Source of the DNA: Membranipora membranacea
Taxonomy: Eukaryota > Bryozoa > Gymnolaemata > Cheilostomatida > Membraniporidae
Assembly: GCA_914767715.1 (NCBI GenBank)
Contig: OU612066.1
Location: 13,397,001-13,461,000 of the forward strand
Length of the DNA stretch: 64,000 bases
Reading direction: 5' to 3'
Under the pieces are notes generated by a model. The model worked only from the letters and a program-made list of their open reading frames with translations, did not search any database and was not told the origin of the DNA. Of this stretch, positions 49,540-61,926 are shown piece by piece; positions within the stretch are counted from its first letter, which is position 1, and every line of letters begins with the position of its first letter. A program made the position numbers and the translations under genes.

Positions 49540-52500
49540 ATGCTTTTTTTTCGGCCAGACCAAAAAATAGAATTGCTTCTAACTAACCTCATAAGGAGGA
49601 GCAACTCCTGCTCATCTCGAATCTGCAGACCGTTTGGCTCCGCGGCTTCTCGTTCTCCGTCAGCGTCCGTTTTAATTAGGGCCACTTTTGCTATAAACAA
49701 ACATGCCAAATGGCAGCATCGAAAAATTAAATCTCTGTTGGATACTTATCAAACTCCGACCAGTTCAAGCTCTTATTGCCCTCATTCAACACGCCGAATA
49801 TTTGAATCCTCTGATTAACAGGGGGGTCACAACGCTGACTTGAAAATCCAAAAATTATACCAAGGGAGGGTATCATGCTTTTTTTTCGGCCAGACCAAAA
49901 AATAGATTTGCTTCTAACTAACCTCATAAGGAGGAGCGACTCCTGCTCATCTCGAATCTGCAGACCGTTTGGCTCTGCGGCTTTTCGTTCTCCGTCAGCG
50001 TCCGTTTTAATTAGGGCCACTTTTGCTATAAAAAAACATGCCAAATGGCAGCATCGAAAAATTAAATCTCTGTTGGATTCTTATCAAACTCCGACCAGTT
50101 CAAGCTCTTATTGCCCTCATTCAACACGCCGAATATTGAAATCCTCGGATTAACAGGGGGGTCACAACGCTGACTTGAAAATCCAAAAATTATACCAAGG
50201 GAGGGTATCATGCTTTTTTTTCGGCCAGATCAAAAAATATATTTGCTTCTAACTAACCTCATAAGGAGGAGCAACTCCTGCTCATCTCGAATCTGCAGAC
50301 CGTTTGGCTCTGCGGCTTTTCGTTCTCCGTCGGCGTTCGTTTTAAATAGGGCCACTTTTGCTATAGAAAAACATGCCAAACGGCAGCATCGAAAAATTAA
50401 ATCTCTGTTGGATTCTTATCAAACTCCGACCAGTTCAAGCTCTTATTGCCCTCATTCAACACGGCGAATATTGGAATCCTCGGATTAACAGGGGGGTCAC
50501 AACGCTGACTTGAGAATAAAAAAATTATACCAAGAGTGGTATCATGCTTTTTTTTCGGCCAGATCAAAAAATAGATTTGCTTCTAACTAACCTCATAAGG
50601 AGGAGCAACTCCTGCTCATCTCGAGTCTGCAGACCGTTTGGCTCTGCGTCTTTTCGTTCTACGTCAGCGTCCGTTTTAATTAGGGCCACTTTTGCTATGA
50701 CAAAACATGCCAAACAGCAGCATCGAAAAATTAAATCTGTGTTGGATTCTTATCAAACTCCGACCAGTTCAAGCTCTTATTGCCCTCATTCAACACGCCG
50801 AATATTGGAATCCTCGGATTAACAGGGGGGTCACAACGCTGACTTGAAAATCCAAAAATTATACCAAGGGAGGGTATCATGCTTTTTTTTCGGCCAGATC
50901 AAAAAATAGATTTGCTTCTAACTAACCTCATAAGGAGAAGCAACTCCTGCTCATCTCGAATCTGCAGACCGTTTGGCTCTGCGGCTTTTCGTTCTCCGTC
51001 GGCGTTCGTTTTAATTAGGGCCACTTTTGCTATAGAAACACATGCCAAACGGCAGCATCGAAAAATTAAATCTCTGTTGGATTCTTATCAAACTCCAACC
51101 AGTTCAAGCTCTTATTGCCCTCATTCAACACGCCGAATATTTGAATCCTCTGATTGACAGGGGGTCACAACGCTGACTTGAAAATCCAAAAATTATACCA
51201 AGGGAGGGTATCATGCTTTTTTTTCGGCCAGACCAAAAAATAGAATTGCTTCTAACTAACCTCATAAGGAGGAGCAACTCCTGCTCATCTCGAATCTGCA
51301 GACCGTTTGGCTCCGCGGCTTCTCGTTCTCCGTCAGCGTCCGTTTTAATTAGGGCCACTTTTGCTATAAACAAACATGCCAAATGGCAGCATCGAAAAAT
51401 TAAATCTCTGTTGGATTCTTATCAAACTCCGACCAGTTCAAGCTCTTATTGCCCTCATTCAACACGCCGAATATTTGAATCCTCTGATTAACAGGGGGGT
51501 CACAACGCTGACTTGAAAATCCAAAAATTATACCAAGGGAGGGTATCATGCTTTTTTTTCGGCCAGACCAAAAAATAGATTTGCTTCTAACTAACCTCAT
51601 AAGGAGGAGCAACTCCTGCTCATCTCGAATCTGCAGACCGTTTGGCTCTGCGGCTTTTCGTTCTCCGTCAGCGTCCGTTTTAATTAGGGCCACTTTTGCT
51701 ATAAAAAAACATGCCAAATGGCAGCATCGAAAAATTAAATCTCTGTTGGATTCTTATCAAACTCCGACCAGTTCAAGCTCTTATTGCCCTCATTCAACAC
51801 GCCGAATATTGAAATCCTCGGATTAACAGGGGGGTCACAACGCTGACTTGAAAATCCAAAAATTATACCAAGGGAGGGTATCATGCTTTTTTTTCGGCCA
51901 GATCAAAAAATAGATTTGCTTCTAACTAATCTCATAAGGAGGAGCAACTCCTGCTCATCTCGAATCTGCAGACCGTTTGGCTCTGCGGCTTTTCGTTCTC
52001 CGTCGGCGTTCGTTTTAATTAGGGCCACTTTTGCTATAGAAAAACATGCCAAACGGCAGCATCGAAAAATTAAATCTCTGTTGGATTCTTATCAAACTCC
52101 GACCAGTTCAAGCTCTTATTGCCCTCATTCAACACGGCGAATATTGGAATCCTCGGATTAACAGGGGGGTCACAACGCTGACTTGAGAATAAAAAAATTA
52201 TACCAAGAGTGGTATCATGCTTTTTTTTCGGCCAGATCAAAAAATAGATTTGCTTCTAACTAACCTCATAAGGAGGAGCAACTCCTGCTCATCTCGTATC
52301 TGCAGACCCTTTAGCTCTGCGGCTTTTCGTTCTCCGTCAGCGTCCGTTTTAATTGGGGCCACTTTTGCTATAAAAAAACATGCCAAACGGCAGCATCGAA
52401 AAAATAAATCTGTGTTGGATTCTTATCAAACTCCGACCAGTTCAAGCTCTTATTGCCCTCATTCAACACGCCGAATATTGGAATCCTCGGATTAACAGGG

Positions 52501-55500
52501 GGGTCACAACGCTGACTTGAAAATCCAAAAATTATACCAAGGGAGGGTATCATGCTTTTTTTTCGGCCAGATCAAAAAATAGATTTGCTTCTAACTAACC
52601 TCATAAGGAGTAGCAACTCCTGCTCATCTCGAATCTGCAGACCGTTTGGCTCTGCGGCTTTTCGTTCTCCGTCGGCGTTCGTTTTAATTAGGGCCACTTT
52701 TGCTATAGAAACACATGCCAAACGGCAGCATCGAAAAATTAAATCTCTGTTGGATTCTTATCAAACTCCGACCAGTTCAAGCTCTTATTGCCCTCATTCA
52801 ACACGCCGAATATTGAAATCCTCGGATTAACAGGGGGGTCACAACGCTGACTTGAAAATCCAAAAATTATACCAAGGGAGGGTATCATGCTTTTTTTTCG
52901 GCCAGATCAAAAAATAGATTTGCTTCTAACTAATCTCATAAGGAGGAGCAACTCCTGCTCATCTCGAATCTGCAGACCGTTTGGCTCTGCGGCTTTTCGT
53001 TCTCCGTCGGCGTTCGTTTTAATTAGGGCCACTTTTGCTATAGAAAAACATGCCAAACGGCAGCATCGAAAAATTAAATCTCTGTTGGATTCTTATCAAA
53101 CTCCGACCAGTTCAAGCTCTTATTGCCCTCATTCAACACGGCGAATATTGGAATCCTCGGATTAACAGGGGGGTCACAACGCTGACTTGAGAATAAAAAA
53201 ATTATACCAAGAGTGGTATCATGCTTTTTTTTCGGCCAGATCAAAAAATAGATTTGCTTCTAACTAACCTCATAAGGAGGAGCAACTCCTGCTCATCTCG
53301 TATCTGCAGACCCTTTAGCTCTGCGGCTTTTCGTTCTCCGTCAGCGTCCGTTTTAATTGGGGCCACTTTTGCTATAAAAAAACATGCCAAACGGCAGCAT
53401 CGAAAAAATAAATCTGTGTTGGATTCTTATCAAACTCCGACCAGTTCAAGCTCTTATTGCCCTCATTCAACACGCCGAATATTGGAATCCTCGGATTAAC
53501 AGGGGGGTCACAACGCTGACTTGAAAATCCAAAAATTATACCAAGGGAGGGTATCATGCTTTTTTTTCGGCCAGATCAAAAAATAGATTTGCTTCTAACT
53601 AACCTCATAAGGAGTAGCAACTCCTGCTCATCTCGAATCTGCAGACCGTTTGGCTCTGCGGCTTTTCGTTCTCCGTCGGCGTTCGTTTTAATTAGGGCCA
53701 CTTTTGCTATAGAAACACATGCCAAACGGCAGCATCGAAAAATTAAATCTCTGTTGGATTCTTATCAAACTCCGACCAGTTCAAGCTCTTATTGCCCTCA
53801 TTTAACACGGCGAATATTGGAATCCTCGGATTAACAGGGGGGTCACAACGCTGACTTGAAAATCAAAAAATTATACCAAGAGTGGTATCATGCTTTTTTT
53901 TCGGCCAGATCAAAAAATAGATTTGCTTCTAACTAACCTCATAAGGAGGTGCAACTCCTGCTCATCTCGAATCTGCAGACTGTTTGGCTCTGCGGCTTTT
54001 CGTTCTCCGTCAGCGTCCGTTTTAATTAGGGCCACTTTTGCTATAAAAAAACATGCCGAACGGCAGCATCGAAAAATTAAATCTCTGTTGGATTCTTATC
54101 AAACTCCGACCAGTTCAAGCTCTTATTGCCCTCATTCAACACGCCGAATATTGGAATCCTCGGATTAACAGGGGGGTCACAACGCTGACTTGAAAATCCA
54201 AAAATTATACCAAGGGAGGGTATCATGCTTTTTTTCGGCCAGATCAAAAAATAGATTTGCTTCTAACTAACCTCATAAGGAGGAGCAACTCCTGCTCATC
54301 TCGAATCTGCAGACCGTTTGGCTCTGCGGCTTTTCGTTCTCCGTCAGCGTCCGCTTTAATTAGGGCCACTTTTGCTATAAAAAAACATGCCAAACGGCAG
54401 CACCGAAAAATTAAATCTCTGTTGGATTCTTATCAAACTCCAACCAGTTCAAGCTCTTATTGCCCTCATTCAACAAGTCGAATATTTGAATCCTCTGATT
54501 GACAGGGGGGTCACAACGCTGACTTGAAAATCCAAAAATTATACCAAGGGAGGGTATCATGCTTTTTTTTCGGCCAGATCAAAGAATAGATTTGCTTCTT
54601 ACTAACCTCATAAGGAGGAGCAACTCCTGCTCATCTCGAATCTGCAGACCGTTTGGCTCTGCGGCTTTTTGTTCTCCGTCAGCGTCCGTTTTAATTAGGG
54701 CCACTTTTGCTATAAAAAAACATGCCAAACGGCAGCATCGGAAAACTAAATCTCTGTTGGATACTTATCAAACTCCGACCAGTTCAAGCTCTTATTGCCC
54801 TCATTCAAAACGCCTAATATTTGAATCCTCGGCTTAACAGGGGGGTCACAACGCTGACTTGAAAATCAAAAAAATTACCAAGGGAGGGTATCATGCTTTT
54901 TTTTCGGCCAAATCAAAAAATAGATTTGATTCTAACTAACCTCATAAGGAGGAGCAACTCCTGCTCATCTCGAATCTGCAGACCGTTTGGCTCTGCGGCT
55001 TTTTGTTCTCCGTCAGCTTCCGTTTTAATTAGGGCCACTTTTGCTATAAAAAAACATGCCAAACCGCAGCATCGGAAAATTAAATCTCTGTTGGATACTT
55101 ATCAAACTCAGACCAGTTCAAGCTCTTATTGCCCTCATTCAACACGCCGAATATTTGAATCCTCGGCTTAACAGGGGGGTCGCAACGCTGACTTGAAAAT
55201 CCAAAAGTTATACCAAGGGAGGGTATCATGCTTTTTTTTCAGCCAGATCAAAAAATAGATTTGCTTCTAATTAACTTCATAAGGAGGAGCAACTCCTGCT
55301 CATCTCGAATCTGCAGACCGTTTGGCTCTGCGGCTTTTCGTTCTCCGTCAGCGTCCGTTTTAATTAGGGCCACTTTTGCTATAAAAAAACATGCCAAACG
55401 GCAGCATCGAAAAATTAAATCTCTGTTGGATTCTTATCAAACTCCAACCAGTTCAAGCTCTTATTGCCCTCATTCAACACGCCGAATATTTGAATCCTCT

Positions 55501-56565
55501 GATTGACAGGGGGTCACAACGCTGACTTGAAAATCCAAAAATTATACCAAGGGAGGGTATCATGCTTTTTTTTCGGCCAGACCAAAAAATAGAATTGCTT
55601 CTAACTAACCTCATAAGGAGGAGCAACTCCTGCTCATCTCGAATCTGCAGACCGTTTGGCTCCGCGGCTTCTCGTTCTCCGTCAGCGTCCGTTTTAATTA
55701 GGGCCACTTTTGCTATAAACAAACATGCCAAATGGCAGCATCGAAAAATTAAATCTCTGTTGGATACTTATCAAACTCCGACCAGTTCAAGCTCTTATTG
55801 CCCTCATTCAACACGCCGAATATTTGAATCCTCTGATTAACAGGGGGGTCACAACGCTGACTTGAAAATCCAAAAATTATACCAAGGGAGGGTATCATGC
55901 TTTTTTTTCGGCCAGACCAAAAAATAGATTTGCTTCTAACTAACCTCATAAGGAGGAGCAACTCCTGCTCATCTCGAATCTGCAGACCGTTTGGCTCTGC
56001 GGCTTTTCGTTCTCCGTCAGCGTCCGTTTTAATTAGGGCCACTTTTGCTATAAAAAAACATGCCAAATGGCAGCATCGAAAAATTAAATCTCTGTTGGAT
56101 TCTTATCAAACTCCGACCAGTTCAAGCTCTTATTGCCCTCATTCAACACGGCGAATATTGGAATCCTCGGATTAACAGGGGGGTCACAACGCTGACTTGA
56201 GAATAAAAAAATTATACCAAGAGTGGTATCATGCTTTTTTTTCGGCCAGATCAAAAAGTAGATTTGCTTCTAACTAACCTCATAAGGAGGAGCAACTCCT
56301 GCTCATCTCGAGTCTGCAGACCGTTTGGCTCTGCGTCTTTTCGTTCTACGTCAGCGTCCGTTTTAATTAGGGCCACTTTTGCTATGACAAAACATGCCAA
56401 ACAGCAGCATCGAAAAATTAAATCTGTGTTGGATTCTTATCAAACTCCGACCAGTTCAAGCTCTTATTGCCCTCATTCAACACGCCGAATATTGGAATCC
56501 TCGGATTAACAGGGGGGTCACAACGCTGACTTGAAAATCCAAAAATTATACCAAGGGAGGGTATC
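49540..56565 (+). repeat. short-period shuffled repeat block
   Basis: The pair of monomers at 49540 and 49875 (GGCTCCGCGGCTTCTCG, then AGACCAAAAAATAGATTTG) recurs at 51213 and 51548, an offset of 1,673 bp, and again at 55562 and 55897. The monomer at 50544 (CGAGTCTGCAG, GCGTCTTTTCG, CTATGACAAAACATG) recurs at 56231. Within the block, three monomers at 51883-52886 recur at 52887-53889, an offset of 1,004 bp. The boundary variant GAGAATAAAAAAATTATACC marks several of the joins. Confidence 0.7.
51883..53889 (+). repeat. tandem trimer duplication (2 x about 1,004 bp)
   Basis: Monomers at 51883, 52217 and 52552 are followed by near-identical ones at 52887, 53221 and 53556. Shared marks include TCTCGTATCTGCAGACCC and AATTGGGGCC in the middle monomer and GGAGTAGC with CTATAGAAACACATG in the third. 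The two halves differ at the end of the third monomer (GCCGAATATTGAAATC against TTTAACACGGCG). Confidence 0.78.
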
Positions 56566-59500
56566 ATGCTTTTTTTTCGGCCAGATCAAAAAATAGATTT
56601 GCTTCTAACTAACCTCATAAGGAGAAGCAACTCCTGCTCATCTCGAATCTGCAGACCGTTTGGCTCTGCGGCTTTTCGTTCTCCGTCGGCGTTCGTTTTA
56701 ATTAGGGCCACTTTTGCTATAGAAACACATGCCAAACGGCAGCATCGAAAAATTAAATCTCTGTTGGATTCTTATCAAACTCCGACCAGTTCAAGCTCTT
56801 ATTGCCCTCATTTAACACGGCGAATATTGGAATCCTCGGATTAACAGGGGGGTCACAACGCTGACTTGAAAATCAAAAAATTATACCAAGAGTGGTATCA
56901 TGCTTTTTTTTCGGCCAGATCAAAAAATAGATTTGCTTCTAACTAACCTCATAAGGAGGTGCAACTCCTGCTCATCTCGAATCTGCAGACTGTTTGGCTC
57001 TGCGGCTTTTCGTTCTCCGTCAGCGTCCGTTTTAATTAGGGCCACTTTTGCTATACAAAAACATGCCAAACGGCAGCATCGAAAAATTAAATCTGTGTTG
57101 GATTCTTATCAAACTCCGACCAGTTCAAGCTCTTATTGCCCTCATTCAACACGCCGAATATTGGAATCCTTGGATTAACAGGGGGGTCACAACGCTGACT
57201 TGAAAATCCAAAAATTATACCAAGGGAGGGTATCACGCTTTTTTTTCGGCCAGATCAAAAAATAGATTTGCTTCTAACTAACCTCATAAGGAGGAGCAAC
57301 TCCTGCTCATCTCGAATCTGCAGACCGTTTCGCTCTGCGGCTTTTCGTTCTCCGTCGGCGTTCGTTTTAATTAGGGCCACTTTTGCTATAGAAACACATG
57401 CCAAACGGCAGCATCGAAAAATTAAATCTCTGTTGGATTCTTATCAAACTCCGACCAGTTCAAGCTCTTATTGCCCTCATTCAACACGGCGAATATTGGA
57501 ATCCTCGGATTAAGAGGGGGGTCACAACGCTGACTTGAAAATCAAAAAATTATACCAAGGGAGGGTATCATGCTTTTTTTTCGGCCAGATCAAAAAATAG
57601 ATTTGCTTCTAACTAACCTCATAAGGAGGAGCAACTCCAGCTCATCTCGAATCTGCAGAACGTTTGGCTCTGCGGCTTTTCGTTCTCCGTCAGCGTCCGT
57701 TTTAATTAGGGCCACTTTTGCTATAAAAAAACATGCCAAACAGCAGCATCAAAAATTAAATCTTTGTTGGATTCTTATCAAACTTTGACCAGTTCAAGCT
57801 CTTCTTGCCCTCATTCAACACCCCGAATATTGGAATCCCCGGATTAACAGGGGGGTCACAACGCTGACTTGAAAATCCAAAAATTATACCAAGGGAGGGT
57901 ATCATGCTTTTTTTTCGGCCAGATCAAAAAATAGATTTGCTTCTAACTAACCTCATAAGGAGGAGCAACTCCTGCTCATCTCGAAACTGCAGACCGTTTG
58001 GCTCTGCGGCTTTTCGTTCTCCGTCAGCGTCCGTTTTAATTAGGGCCACTTTTGCTATAAAAAAAACATGCCAAACAGCAGCATCGAAAAATTAAATCTC
58101 TGTTGGATTCTTATCAAACTCCGACCAGTTCAAGCTCTTATTGCCGTCATTCAACACGCCGAATATTGGAATCCTCGGATTAACAGGGGGGTCACAACGC
58201 TGACTTGAAAATCCAAAAATTATACCAAGGGAGGGTATCATGCTTTTTTTTCGGCCAGATCAAAAAATAGATTTGCTTCTAACTAACCTCATAAGGAGTA
58301 GCAACTCCTGCTCATCTCGAATCTGCAGACCGTTTGGCTCTGCGGCTTTTCGTTCTCCGTCGGCGTTCGTTTTAATTAGGGCCACTTTTGCTATAGAAAC
58401 ACATGCCAAACGGCAGCATCGAAAAATTAAATCTCTGTTGGATTCTTATCAAACTCCGACCAGTTCAAGCTCTTATTGCCCTCATTTAACACGGCGAATA
58501 TTGGAATCCTCGGATTAACAGGGGGGTCACAACGCTGACTTGAAAATCAAAAAATTATACCAAGAGTGGTATCATGCTTTTTTTTCGGCCAGATCAAAAA
58601 ATAGATTTGCTTCTAACTAACCTCATAAGGAGGTGCAACTCCTGCTCATCTCGAATCTGCAGACTGTTTGGCTCTGCGGCTTTTCGTTCTCCGTCAGCGT
58701 CCGTTTTAATTAGGGCCACTTTTGCTATACAAAAACATGCCAAACGGCAGCATCGAAAAATTAAATCTGTGTTGGATTCTTATCAAACTCCGACCAGTTC
58801 AAGCTCTTATTGCCCTCATTCAACACGCCGAATATTGGAATCCGTGGATTAACAGGGGGGTCACAACGCTGACTTGAAAATCCAAAAATTATACCAAGGG
58901 AGGGTATCACGCTTTTTTTTCGGCCAGATCAAAAAATAGATTTGCTTCTAACTAACCTCATAAGGAGGAGCAACTCCTGCTCATCTCGAATCTGCAGACC
59001 GTTTCGCTCTGCGGCTTTTCGTTCTCTGTCGGCGTTCGTTTTAATTAGGGCCACTTTTGCTATAGAAACACATGCCAAACGGCAGCATCGAAAAATTAAA
59101 TCTCTGTTGGATTCTTATCAAACTCCGACCAGTTCAAGCTCTTATTGCCCTCATTCAACACGGCGAATATTGGAATCCTCGGATTAAGAGGGGGGTCACA
59201 ACGCTGACTTGAAAATCAAAAAATTATACCAAGGGAGGGTATCATGCTTTTTTTTCGGCCAGATCAAAAAATAGATTTGCTTCTAACTAACCTCATAAGG
59301 AGGAGCAACTCCAGCTCATCTCGAATCTGCAGAACGTTTGGCTCTGCGGCTTTTCGTTCTCCGTCAGCGTCCGTTTTAATTAGGGCCACTTTTGCTATAA
59401 AAAAACATGCCAAACAGCAGCATCAAAAATTAAATCTTTGTTGGATTCTTATCAAACTTTGACCAGTTCAAGCTCTTCTTGCCCTCATTCAACACCCCGA

Positions 59501-59912
59501 ATATTGGAATCCTCGGATTAACAGGGGGGTCACAACGCTGACTTGAAAATCCAAAAATTATACCAAGGGAGGGTATCATGCTTTTTTTTCGGCCAGATCA
59601 AAAAATAGATTTGCTTCTAACTAACCTCATAAGGAGGAGCAACTCCTGCTCATCTCGAAACTGCAGACCGTTTGGCTCTGCGGCTTTTCGTTCTCCGTCA
59701 GCGTCCGTTTTAATTAGGGCCACTTTTGCTATAAAAAAACATGCCAAACGGCAGCATCGAAAAATTAAATCTTTGTTGGATTCTTGTCAAACTCCGACCA
59801 GTTCAAGCTCTTATTGCCCTCATTCAACACGGCGAATATTGAAATCCTCGGATTAACAGGGGGGTCAAAACGCTGACTTGAAAATCCAAAAATTATACCA
59901 AGGGAGGGTATC
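56566..59912 (+). repeat. tandem pentamer duplication (2 x about 1,674 bp)
   Basis: Monomers at 56566, 56900, 57235, 57570 and 57904 recur at 58240, 58574, 58909, 59244 and 59578. Shared rare marks include GGAGGTGCAAC with CAGACTGTTTGG, GTATCACGCTTTT, CGTTTCGCTC, CTCCAGCTCATC with CAGAACG, and TCGAAACTGCAG. A few differences (CCTTGG against CCGTGG near 57170 and 58844, CTCTGTC at 59024) show that it is not an exact copy. Confidence 0.8.
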
Positions 59913-61926
59913 ATGCTGTTTTTTCGGCCAGATCAAAAAATATATTTGCTTCTAACTAACCTCATAAGGAGGAGCAACTCCTGCTCATCTCGAATCTGCA
60001 GAACGTTTGGCTCTGCGGCTTTTCGTTCTCCGTCAGCGTCCGTTTTAATTAGGGCCACTTTTGCTATAAAAAAACATGCCAAACAGCAGCATCAAAAATT
60101 AAATCTCTGTTGGATTCTTATCAAACTTTGACCAGTTCAAGCTCTTATTGCCCTCATTCAACACCCCGAATATTGGAATCCTCGGATTAACAGGGGGGTC
60201 ACAACGCTGACTTGAAAATCCAAAAATTATACCAAGGGAGGGTATCATGCTTTTTTTTCGGCCAGATCAAAAAATAGATATGCTTCTAACTAACCTCATA
60301 AGGAGGAGCAACTCCTGGTCATCTCGAAACTGCAGACCGTTTGGCTCTGCGGCTTTTCGTTTTCCGTCAGCGTCCGTTTTAATTAGGGCCACTTTTGCTA
60401 TAAAAAAAACATGCCAAACAGCAGCATCGAAAAATTAAATCTCTGTTGGATTCTTATCAAACTCCGACCAGTTCAAGCTCTTATTGCCCTCATTCAACAC
60501 GCCGAATATTGGAATCCTCGGATTAACAGGGGGGTCACAACGCTGACTTGAAAATCCAAAAATTATACCAAGGGAGGGTATCATGCTTTTTTTTCGGCCA
60601 GATCAAAAAATAGATTTGCTTCTAACTTACCTCATAAGGAGGAGCAACTCCTGCTCATCTCGAATCTGCAGAACGTTTGGCTCTGCGGCTTTGCGTTCCC
60701 CGTCAGCGTTCGTTTTAATTAGGGCCACTTTTGCTATAGAAAAACATGCCAAAGAGCAGCATCGAAAAATTAAATCTCTGTTGGATTCTTATCAAACTCC
60801 GACCAGTACAAGCTCTTATTGCCCTCATTCAACAGGCCGAATATTGGAATCCTCGGATTAACAGGGGGGTCATAACGCTGACTTGAAAATCCAAAAATTA
60901 TACCAAGGGAGGGTATCATGCTTTTTTTTCGGCCAGATCATAAAATAGATTTGCTTCTAACTAACCTCATAAGGAGGAGCAACTCCTGCTCATCTATAGT
61001 CTGCAGACCGTTTGGCTCTGCGTCTTTTCGATCTACGTCGGCGTCCGTTTTAATTAGGGCCACTTTTGCTATAACAAAACATGCAAAACAGCAGCATCGA
61101 AAAATTAAATCTCTGTTTGATTCTTATCAAACTCCGACCAGTTCAAGCTCTTATTGCCCTCATTCAACACGCCGAATATTGGAATCCTCGGATTAACAGG
61201 GGGATCACAACGCTGACTTGAAAATCCAAAAATTATACCAAGGGAGGGTATCATGCTTTTTTTTCGGCCAGATCAAAAAATAGATTTGATTCTAACTAAC
61301 CTCATAAGGAGGAGCAACTCCTGCTCATCTCGAAACTGCAGACCGTTTGGCTTTGCGGCTTTCCGTTCTCCGTCAGCGTCCGGTTTAATTAGGGCCACTT
61401 TTGCTACAAAAAAAACATGCCAAACGGCAGCATCGAATAATTAAATCTCTGTTGGATTCTTATCAAACTCCGACCAGTTCAAGCTCTTATTGCCCTCATT
61501 CAACACGCCGAATATTGGAATCCTCGGATTAACAGGGGGGTCACAACGCTGACTTGAAAATCCAAAAATTATACCAAGGGAGGGTATCATGCTGTTTTTT
61601 CGGCCAGATCAATAAAAAATAGATTTGCTTCTAACTAACCTCATAAGGAGGAGCAACTCCTGCTCATCTCGAATCTGCAGACCGTTTGACTCTGCGGCTT
61701 TTCGTTCTCCGTCAGCGTCCGTTTTAATTACGGCCACTTTTGCTATAAAAAAACATGCCAAACGCCAGCATCGAAAAATTAAATCTCTGTTGGATTCTTA
61801 TCAAACTCCGACCACTTCAAGCTCTTATTGCCCTCATTCAACACGCCGAATATTGGAATCCTCGGATTAACAGGGGGGTCACAACGCTGACTTGAAAATC
61901 CAAAAATTATACCAAGGGAGGGTATC
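59913..61926 (+). repeat. divergent single monomers
   Basis: Six monomers have many private changes and no clear internal period. The monomer at 59913 resembles that at 57570 (CAGAACG, AAACTTTGACC), and the one at 60918 resembles 50544 and 56231 (GCGTCTTTTCG, CTACGTC). The monomer starting near 61588 has a 3-base insertion before its A-run (AGATCAATAAAAAATAG). Confidence 0.65.
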